A DNA stretch of 9,558 nt from Acidilobaceae archaeon (GTDB lineage Archaea; Thermoproteota; Thermoprotei_A; Sulfolobales; Acidilobaceae). Shown piece by piece: positions 4,648 through 9,558 of the stretch (its first letter is position 1; the number at the start of each line of letters is the position of its first letter). The position numbers and the translations under genes were made by a program. Location of the stretch: positions 1 to 9,558 of the forward strand of contig JALUDK010000273.1 of the NCBI GenBank assembly GCA_027044005.1, given 5' to 3'. Below the pieces are notes generated by a model. It was not told the DNA's origin, did no database searches, and saw nothing but the letters and a program-made list of their open reading frames with translations.

Positions 4648-7539
4648 TCAGACCTCCACGTGTATACCTGGCTTCCCTGGTAGGGCTTGTCTTGCCTTGG
4701 GGGAGCTGCTCTCCTCCTCGACCTCGACTACCACCTCCCTCACGCCTAGCTCTCTTGCCAGGAAGCCTGCCGCCTCTTTGAGGGTCTCCAGCTCGAGGCT
4801 CCTGTCTACCAGTAGGGAGAGGACCTCGGGGTTCCTTGTTATGAGCTTAGCTGCCTCTCCTGCCTTCTTCTTGTCAGGCATCCTTGCTATCGCCTCCCTT
4901 ATCGAGTCCCTCAGGTTTAGCCCCCTATCTCTGGCCTCCTTGACGTGCTTCAGCATCTCGTATTTCCACTCGGCTGCTATTATCACCCTTATCCTATCGG
5001 CCTTCTTGACTAGGCGTAGGACCTTCTTAGCATCCTCTATTAGCTCCCTTAGTATCCTCTCGGCGGTCTCCACGTCATCCCTTATCTTATCCTCCTCCGG
5101 CTCGGGCCAGGGCTGTAGGGATGCGTAGCCGCTCTTGCCTATCCTCTCCCATGCCTCCTCCGCGGTGTGTGGCACTATCGGGGCTATGAGCAGGGTCTGG
5201 ACCTCTATGAACCTCTTCAGCAGGTCCCTCTGGGGCGTGCCTGCCCTCTTGATGTACCACTTGTAGGCTGATTGTAGGTTGTAGTAGCCCTCCACCAGCG
5301 CGGTCTTATACATCGTCTCCTCCATCAGGCTGGTGACCCTCTTTATAGTCCTGTTTAGGACGCTCTCGAACCAGTCATCAACCCTGACCCTCTCGCTCCT
5401 CCCGGTGCCATACTTCTCCTCGGCGAACTTTATCCAGGAGTATAGCTCCTCCGCAGCCCTCTCGGCCACGCTGGGCTCGAAGTTAGCGTCCTCGAGGCCA
5501 GGGTCTGCGCCTCCTAGGACCTCTGCCCACCTGGTCGCGTCAGCCCCCCACCTGTCTATGGCTTGTCTTAGTAGTATGAAGTTACCCAGCGTCTTCGACA
5601 TCTTCTTGCCCTCTACCATTATCCACCCGTTGACTCCTATGCCCCGGGGCCACTTCTCCCTGGGGAAGATCGCTACATGGTGGAATATGTAGAAGACTAG
5701 GTGGTTCGGTATTAGGTCCTTGCCGCTGATCCTCATGTCCACCGGGTACCAGTACTCGAATTCTCTCCTCATCTCCTCCAGTAGGCTGGCCGGTATGCCG
5801 GTGGACTTGGAGACCTCCTCCGCGCTACCCTTGCCGAGGAATATGTAGTCGAACACCTCGGGCTTGAGCTGCTCCGCTTTTATACCATACTTCTCTGGGT
5901 GTTGCAGGTACTTTGCAACCGTATAGTACGCCATGTAGATGGTGGAGTCGCTCAGGCTCTCTATCACCCAGTCCGGGTCCCAGGGTAGCCTTGTGCCGAG
6001 CTCGCCCTTGTGCGTGAAGGCCCAGTCCTTGTACCAGTCTATGTACTCGTGGAAGACCTTCCTGACCTGCTCCGGTAGGAACCTCATCCTCTCGACCGCC
6101 TCGTGGGCCTTCTCCTTCCATTCCCTCTTACTGTATAGTAGGAACCACTGGTCCGACACGAGCTTCACATGCGTCCTAGCACCGCAGCGGCAGTATACCC
6201 TTGTGGGTAGGGTGTATACCCTGACTGCGTCCCCGCGGGATGCCAGCCACTCTATTATCTCCTCCTTGGCGTCGCTGACCTTCCTGCCTGCCCACCTTCC
6301 CGTTACCTCTAGTAGCACGCCGGAGTGGTACTCCTTGGAGTAGATCTCCTTGGTTGCCTTGTCTAGGAGCTCCCTGTCCTCCTGGCTCTTTACTCCTAGC
6401 CTCTCCACGGCGTCCTTGGCTGGGATCCGGGAGTAGCCCTCTAGCCTTATCAGGGGTATGGGCTCTATCCCCTCGAGTATTGATGGGTCTACCCCGTACT
6501 CCCTCAGCACCTCTCCCCGGGCCTTCAGCTCCTCTAGGGCTATGTAGTCGTAGGGGGCGTGGGCGGGGACGCTCATCACCACACCGGTGCCTATATCGGG
6601 CTCCACGAAGCTAGCGGGTAGCACGGGGACCCTGGCTCCTGTGGCTGGGTTCACTGCGATCCTGCCTATCAGCTCCCTGCCCTCTATACTGCCCTTCACC
6701 TTGACCTCGTGCCTCTGGTCTGCCAGCTCCCTGGCCATGTAGTCGCTTATAACCCAGTCCTCCCCGTCTACCTCTGCGATCAGGTATGTTGCCCCTGGGT
6801 TCACCCATATGTTGGTCACTCCGAACACTGTCTCGGGCCTGTAGGTTAGCGCCGGGTAGACTAGGCCGTCGTCCCCACGGAACTTTATTATGACAGCCTC
6901 CTGCGGGCTTATCCCCGCGTACTCGTCAGGCCTGTCATGGTCCCCCACGACCTTCTGCTCTTTGGGGCACCATACTACTGGGTGTTCCCCCTTGCCGACT
7001 AGCCCCTTCTCCCTCAGCTTCAGGTACTGCCACTCTATGAACTTGCTGTAGTACGGGTTTAGGCTGGTCGTGTGGAACTCCCTCCTCCAGTCTATACTCA
7101 TCCCGTACCTCTCTAGGTCCCTCCTCCAGCCCCGTGTGAAGAACTTGACCCAGTAGACGGGGTCCTGGAATTTGGGTATCTCCTCCTCTGGTATACCCAT
7201 GTCCCTCAGCGTCTTGATCTGCTTCTCGTTGCCCTCCCTGACCTTTAGGGAGGCAGCTACTATGGGGCCGCCGGTCGCGTGCCAGCCCTGGGGGAATAGA
7301 ACGTTGTAGCCCCTCATCCTCTTGTACCTGGCGGTAACGTCTACCCTTAGTATTGTGAAGGCGCTCCCCAGGTGGGGGTAGGCGTTCACGTAGGGGTAGG
7401 GGAACGTTATGAAGAACTTGGGCCTGCCCGGGTCTGGGTCAGCCTCGAATATCCTGTCCCTCCTCCAGCGCTCCTGCCACTTCTCCTCTATAGCCTTCAT
7501 AGCATCCACTGGCTCGGTGTGCTCCCCCAACTTATTCAC
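4648..7539 (-). CDS. leuS: Leucyl-tRNA synthetase, archaeal type
   Basis: Charges tRNA-Leu with leucine in the cytosol (class I synthetase). At 963 residues the length fits archaeal LeuRS. The Rossmann fold starts with PYPYVNAYPHLGSA; the HIGH box reads HLGS (56-59), with Ser in place of the last His. The CP1 editing domain has the Thr-rich peptide LTYRPETVFGVTN (231-243) and MSVPAHAPYD, whose Asp331 is the residue expected to bind the amino group of the misacylated amino acid, so editing looks intact. CRCG follows CP1. The second catalytic motif is KKMSKT (645-650), Thr for the usual Ser. The anticodon-binding helical domain spans about 690-830, and an archaeal C-terminal domain ends in an acidic and then Pro/Gly tail. 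Positions count from GTG 7539, the outermost start. That GTG lies inside GGGTGA, so the TTG at 7530, 5 nt after that site, may be the real start; ATG 7500 is also possible. tatD follows 5 nt downstream. Confidence 0.95.
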   Translation of the reverse strand: MNKLGEHTEPVDAMKAIEEKWQERWRRDRIFEADPDPGRPKFFITFPYPYVNAYPHLGSAFTILRVDVTARYKRMRGYNVLFPQGWHATGGPIVAASLKVREGNEKQIKTLRDMGIPEEEIPKFQDPVYWVKFFTRGWRRDLERYGMSIDWRREFHTTSLNPYYSKFIEWQYLKLREKGLVGKGEHPVVWCPKEQKVVGDHDRPDEYAGISPQEAVIIKFRGDDGLVYPALTYRPETVFGVTNIWVNPGATYLIAEVDGEDWVISDYMARELADQRHEVKVKGSIEGRELIGRIAVNPATGARVPVLPASFVEPDIGTGVVMSVPAHAPYDYIALEELKARGEVLREYGVDPSILEGIEPIPLIRLEGYSRIPAKDAVERLGVKSQEDRELLDKATKEIYSKEYHSGVLLEVTGRWAGRKVSDAKEEIIEWLASRGDAVRVYTLPTRVYCRCGARTHVKLVSDQWFLLYSKREWKEKAHEAVERMRFLPEQVRKVFHEYIDWYKDWAFTHKGELGTRLPWDPDWVIESLSDSTIYMAYYTVAKYLQHPEKYGIKAEQLKPEVFDYIFLGKGSAEEVSKSTGIPASLLEEMRREFEYWYPVDMRISGKDLIPNHLVFYIFHHVAIFPREKWPRGIGVNGWIMVEGKKMSKTLGNFILLRQAIDRWGADATRWAEVLGGADPGLEDANFEPSVAERAAEELYSWIKFAEEKYGTGRSERVRVDDWFESVLNRTIKRVTSLMEETMYKTALVEGYYNLQSAYKWYIKRAGTPQRDLLKRFIEVQTLLIAPIVPHTAEEAWERIGKSGYASLQPWPEPEEDKIRDDVETAERILRELIEDAKKVLRLVKKADRIRVIIAAEWKYEMLKHVKEARDRGLNLRDSIREAIARMPDKKKAGEAAKLITRNPEVLSLLVDRSLELETLKEAAGFLARELGVREVVVEVEEESSSPKARQALPGKPGIHVEV
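4652..4657 (-). promoter_or_regulatory. Ribosome-binding site of the TatD gene inside leuS
   Basis: GGAGGT on the minus strand, 9 nt before ATG 4642 and within the last codons of leuS. It suggests that translation of the hydrolase is coupled to that of leuS. Confidence 0.6.
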
Positions 7540-7541
7540 CC
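7536..7541 (-). promoter_or_regulatory. Ribosome-binding site of leuS, containing a GTG
   Basis: GGGTGA on the minus strand includes the GTG (7539) that looks like the first start codon. The next in-frame start, TTG 7530, is 5 nt downstream, the normal spacing, so this GTG may be part of the binding site rather than the start. Confidence 0.45.
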
Positions 7542-7561
7542 TTCCAGGCTCCGGCTGGTGG

Positions 7562-7609
7562 GTTTGGAGTGGTGCTAGCTTAATAACGCTCCCTAGCCCT
7601 CCACCAAAC
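7562..7609. repeat. 48-bp imperfect dyad in the leuS divergent promoter
   Basis: Outer arms GTTTGG (7562-7567) and CCAAAC (7604-7609) and inner arms GCTAG (7574-7578) and CTAGC (7593-7597) share one centre at 7585.5. Of the 17 outermost base pairs 13 match. The central 14 bp do not match and hold the only AT-rich patch of the intergenic region. Confidence 0.5.
7578..7587. promoter_or_regulatory. Bidirectional TATA-like element between leuS and the small plus-strand gene
   Basis: The plus strand reads GCTTAATAAC and the minus strand GTTATTAAGC. It is the only AT-rich block in the gap. Starts about 25 nt away would fall near 7609 on the plus strand and near 7557 on the minus strand, each giving a leader of about 18-27 nt. 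One element serving both genes, or two overlapping boxes, is inference. Confidence 0.4.
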
Positions 7610-7615
7610 TGGCAA

Positions 7616-7620
7616 GGGTG
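7616..7620 (+). promoter_or_regulatory. Ribosome-binding site of the small plus-strand gene
   Basis: GGGTG lies 6 nt before GTG 7627. The GTG at 7618 is part of this site, so the downstream GTG is the better start. Confidence 0.5.
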
Positions 7621-7626
7621 TATAGA

Positions 7627-7953
7627 GTGTCTGAGGAGGCAAAGTTTCTGAGGGGGTTCGACGGGGAGGCCCGGGTCGGCAAGGTCCTGAGGAATCTTGC
7701 CACAATAACCTTCAAGCCCGAGGACTTCAGCAGCCCCGTGGCGCTACAGATGGCTATATCTAGGATATATGAGAGCGTATTGAAGATGATGGAGGAGGGG
7801 GGCCCCAAGGCTAGGTATATTGCCGAGGTCCGGTTCACCGATGACCTTGGGAATAATGTTGTTATAGCTATAGACCTTGGGGAGGAGATGCCTCCCTTCT
7901 CTAAGGAGAAGGTGAAGGCCCGTATAGTTGTGGAATTGTATGAGGAGGAGTAG
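7627..7953 (+). CDS. Uncharacterised 108-residue protein
   Basis: I do not recognise this family. The 108-residue product (from GTG 7627; 111 from GTG 7618) has an amphipathic helical N-terminal half (about 36-57, with VALQMAISRIYESVLKMM). It is followed by two beta-rich stretches: YIAEVRFTDD then NNVVIAIDLGEE (about 64-87), which look like a hairpin, and ARIVVELYEEE at the end. It is acidic at the C-terminus, with no cysteine, membrane segment or signal peptide. The alpha-then-beta layout suggests a small, compact intracellular protein. Reasons to believe it is real: a GGGTG site, a promoter shared with leuS, purine-rich codons and AGG/ATA usage like the neighbours, and an end one base from the convergent PhoH-type gene. 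Codon third positions are a little richer in T than in the neighbouring genes. No function can be assigned. Confidence 0.75.
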   Translation: MSEEAKFLRGFDGEARVGKVLRNLATITFKPEDFSSPVALQMAISRIYESVLKMMEEGGPKARYIAEVRFTDDLGNNVVIAIDLGEEMPPFSKEKVKARIVVELYEEE

Positions 7954-7972
7954 TTTATCTTCTTCTCCTCTT
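7954..7972 (+). terminator. Possible pyrimidine-rich terminator of the small plus-strand gene
   Basis: A T/C-rich run starts directly after the stop at 7951-7953. Archaeal termination uses T-rich tracts in the non-template strand. However, this stretch is also the complement of the Arg/Lys-rich end of the PhoH-type gene, so its composition may have another cause. Confidence 0.25.
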
Positions 7973-9106
7973 CCTGGGCCTTTCCTCTGCCTCGACCACG
8001 TGCACCCTGACCCCTAGTAGTTTCTGGACTATCTCGTCTAGGAACCGTATGTATATGCCCCGTTGTCCCATTAACGGGCCCATGTTGCCCCTGGCTACCT
8101 CGAGTTTTAGCAGTGGCCCCGCGAAGTCCGTGTCTATTATGTGCTTGTGTATCCATGCCACTGGGTGTATGGCCCTGACTAGCTCTCTGAAGTCTAGGGT
8201 TAGTGGTATGCCCCTTACGCTTAGTCCCGTATCCTCCTCCACCTGTGCTATCCTCTCTCCCTTCTGTCCTATGAGTCTGCCCATGTGCTTCTCCTTCACT
8301 ATTATCAGTGCGTCGGGTGTGTGGTCGCTCTCTATCCCCCACCTCCTCTTGGGGTCGAGTAGGTTCACCACGGTGATTATATCGGCGTCTGGTGCCCTTA
8401 TCCTCGCCGCCTCGTAGACGCTCTTCTCAACCTCATCCAGGCTCCTCTTCCTCATGTTCAGCTCGAGGAGTAGCCTTATGCCCCTCCTGGCCCCGGGCCT
8501 TACTATGTCCTTTACGCCTAGGTCCACTACCACCGCGTTCTCCTCTCCTAGTAGTATCTCCCTAGCCAGGCTGGCCCCGTCCCTGCCCGGCTCTGTTGTC
8601 CTCTGGAATACTGGGTCCCCTGCTATGATGAGTCTGCTACCCTCTCCGAGCCTGGTTATAACCTCTACTATAGTCTCCGGGGGCACGCTCTGGGCGTCGT
8701 CCAGGACTATTATCGAGTTGTCGAAGGTCCTGCCCCGGAGGAAGTGCGGGTCCACTAGGACGATCTTACCCGATTCGTGTAGCTTCTCTAGGCTTCCTGA
8801 CCTTGCCTTTAGTATGTCTTCTATGTATTCCGAGGCTATGCTCCTATACATCTCTGGATCGCTGGTTATCGTTACCTCCCTTCCCGTTGCTATGTCTATT
8901 ACGGGCCTGGCTAGTATGAACCTGTCATACCTTCCCTGTAGAGCCGATGATACTCCGTAGGATATTGAGAATAGGCTCTTACCCGTCCCGGTGGGGCCGA
9001 AGACCCCTACTATGTCGCTACCCGACTCCAGGGCCTCCTTCAGCCTCTCCTGCCCCGGGGTCCTGGGCTCCAGCTTCTCGTATAGGCCCTCCACCGCCGT
9101 CACCAT
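7955..9106 (-). CDS. PhoH-type ATPase with two KH-like motifs
   Basis: A 383-residue P-loop ATPase of the PhoH family joined to an RNA-binding C-terminus. Walker A GPTGTGKS is at 37-44, Walker B IIVLDDAQ at 132-139 (PhoH consensus LDEAQ, here with Asp for Glu), and a motif III-like GDPVFQRTT at 163-171. The C-terminal part has a KH-type GxxG loop in LIGQKGERI (278-286), preceded by ALIIVKEKHMGR. A second, less typical copy is MGQRGIYI (346-353), and a basic tail RPRKRRRR closes the protein. PhoH ATPases are linked to RNA metabolism, and KH motifs bind single-stranded nucleic acid, so an ATP-dependent RNA-acting protein is likely; the exact role is unknown. ATG 9106 has no binding site before it. 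GTG 9094 (codon 5) has GGTGA 5 nt upstream and may be the real start. Its 5' end overlaps the frame of the upstream membrane protein by 89 nt. It converges with the small plus-strand gene, with a 1-nt gap. Confidence 0.85.
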   Translation of the reverse strand: MVTAVEGLYEKLEPRTPGQERLKEALESGSDIVGVFGPTGTGKSLFSISYGVSSALQGRYDRFILARPVIDIATGREVTITSDPEMYRSIASEYIEDILKARSGSLEKLHESGKIVLVDPHFLRGRTFDNSIIVLDDAQSVPPETIVEVITRLGEGSRLIIAGDPVFQRTTEPGRDGASLAREILLGEENAVVVDLGVKDIVRPGARRGIRLLLELNMRKRSLDEVEKSVYEAARIRAPDADIITVVNLLDPKRRWGIESDHTPDALIIVKEKHMGRLIGQKGERIAQVEEDTGLSVRGIPLTLDFRELVRAIHPVAWIHKHIIDTDFAGPLLKLEVARGNMGPLMGQRGIYIRFLDEIVQKLLGVRVHVVEAEERPRKRRRR

Positions 9107-9558
9107 CGTGGTGGGGATCCCCTTCTAGGGTTTTAGGTGTACCACTTCTCCCCGATACTAGGAGGGACACCTCGGCTAGGACTCCTGCCGCCGCGGGGGT
9201 TAGCTGGACTGCGTAGAAGCTGTAGAGAGTCCTGTTGCCTAGGGCGAAGACCAGGTAGTAGGTTAGTATTATGCTCATGTATAGTATGGAGGAGAAGACC
9301 ATCCTCTCCCTACCCCTGTCGAGGTGGTACATCGTTATCACCAGCGACGCGACTAGAGCTGGCAGGTGTACCAGTGTGTTCAGCCTGGCCGCGACTAGTG
9401 CCCCCGAGACGCTGTAGTAGAAGGGGTTCACATTGAATATCCACCCTGTGGGGGTGGAGGTTGGGGGCCCGTTGGCGGGCCTCGAGGTTGTGTGCCACTT
9501 CAGCGCGTTTATATTCTCCCTGACTAGCTCTACCGGGCCGAAGTAGGAGGCCAGCGGT
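9018..9558 (-). CDS. Polytopic membrane protein, GT39/PMT-like glycosyltransferase C-terminus (partial)
   Basis: C-terminal part of an integral membrane protein that runs off the right edge. The frame is open from the edge (first full codon at 9557) to a stop at 9018, 179 codons. An extramembrane segment with LKWHTTSRP, then GWIFNVNPFYYSV, is followed by three hydrophobic helices: roughly ARLNTLVHLPALVASLVITM, MVFSSILYMSIILTYYLVFA and YAVQLTPAAAGVLAEVSLLV. The order WH...SRP, W...NPFYY, membrane helix, then a final helix with a Tyr-rich start and central Pro resembles the C-terminal four-helix region of protein O-mannosyltransferases and other GT39/ArnT-type enzymes, which use dolichyl-phosphate sugars at the membrane. 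This is a resemblance from memory, not a search result. The last 33 residues or so are Gly/Pro/Asp-rich, match no membrane pattern, and come from the overlap with the PhoH-type gene. The internal GTG at 9431 is not the true start. Confidence 0.6.
   Translation of the reverse strand, partial: PLASYFGPVELVRENINALKWHTTSRPANGPPTSTPTGWIFNVNPFYYSVSGALVAARLNTLVHLPALVASLVITMYHLDRGRERMVFSSILYMSIILTYYLVFALGNRTLYSFYAVQLTPAAAGVLAEVSLLVSGRSGTPKTLEGDPHHDGDGGGGPIREAGAQDPGAGEAEGGPGVG
9100..9104 (-). promoter_or_regulatory. Ribosome-binding site that may move the PhoH start
   Basis: GGTGA on the minus strand begins inside the apparent ATG 9106 and lies 5 nt before the in-frame GTG 9094. The bases before ATG 9106 (a GGGGATCCCC palindrome and CACCACG) offer no ribosome-binding site. 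Confidence 0.4.

Noticed and set aside
6525..6579. Minus-strand GTGATGA ... CTGA, resembling a C/D box guide RNA
   Set aside because: The C and D boxes are present at a possible distance, but no internal D' and C' boxes exist and the stretch codes for a conserved part of the LeuRS editing domain.
7593..8342. Minus-strand open frame of 249 residues
   Set aside because: It overlaps both the small plus-strand gene and the PhoH-type gene. Its product is low-complexity Gly/Thr/Arg-rich at the N-terminus and shows no motif.
8625..8631. Plus-strand ATGATGA matching a C box
   Set aside because: No D box CTGA follows at a suitable distance, and it lies opposite coding sequence for the PhoH-type protein.
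9114..9123. GGGGATCCCC palindrome just before the PhoH start
   Set aside because: It is short, has no loop or T-run for a terminator and lies within the upstream reading frame. I see no support for a specific function.

Overview
The window looks like chromosomal DNA of a hyperthermophilic crenarchaeon, probably of the Desulfurococcales type. The evidence is the coding style (Arg mostly AGG, Ile mostly ATA, Leu often CTA, purine-rich coding strands), archaeal GGTG/GGTGA ribosome-binding sites, frequent GTG and possibly TTG starts, TATA-box promoters, an archaeal-type leucyl-tRNA synthetase, and very tight gene packing. I cannot name the species. No mobile element, CRISPR array, rRNA or tRNA is visible, and no gene-free stretch exceeds about 230 bases.

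Layout from left to right. (1) A minus-strand operon holds an ArsR-like winged-helix regulator (734-1057) followed 15 nt later by a Clp1/Grc3-type polynucleotide kinase (1-718), whose C-terminus lies beyond the left edge. (2) A divergent regulatory region (about 1058-1284) carries a strong TATA box, three CCTAATA repeats and a 31-bp imperfect dyad. (3) A plus-strand operon encodes a MoxR/RavA-type AAA+ ATPase (1285-2424) and a ViaA-like von Willebrand factor A protein (2442-3776). (4) Converging on it, with the two stop codons interlocked in one CTAG, is a minus-strand operon of leucyl-tRNA synthetase (4648-7539) and a TatD-family metal hydrolase (3773-4642). (5) A short bidirectional promoter with a 48-bp imperfect dyad (7540-7626) separates leuS from a plus-strand gene for a 108-residue protein I do not recognise (7627-7953). 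(6) A second minus-strand pair closes the window: a membrane protein fragment resembling the C-terminal part of GT39/PMT glycosyltransferases (9018-9558, running off the right edge) and a PhoH-type ATPase with two KH-like motifs (7955-9106). The two reading frames overlap by 89 bases.

Functionally the window is mostly housekeeping with an RNA flavour: RNA 5'-kinase, aminoacyl-tRNA synthetase and KH-domain ATPase. The AAA+/VWA pair is a probable chaperone or assembly module. Nothing resembles a defence island. The most interesting points are the ordered repeats and dyads in the two divergent promoter regions, the regulator-kinase operon, the HLGS replacement of the synthetase HIGH box, the TatD hydrolase coupled to leuS, the uncharacterised gene opposite leuS, and several genes where a GTG inside the ribosome-binding site could be mistaken for the start codon.
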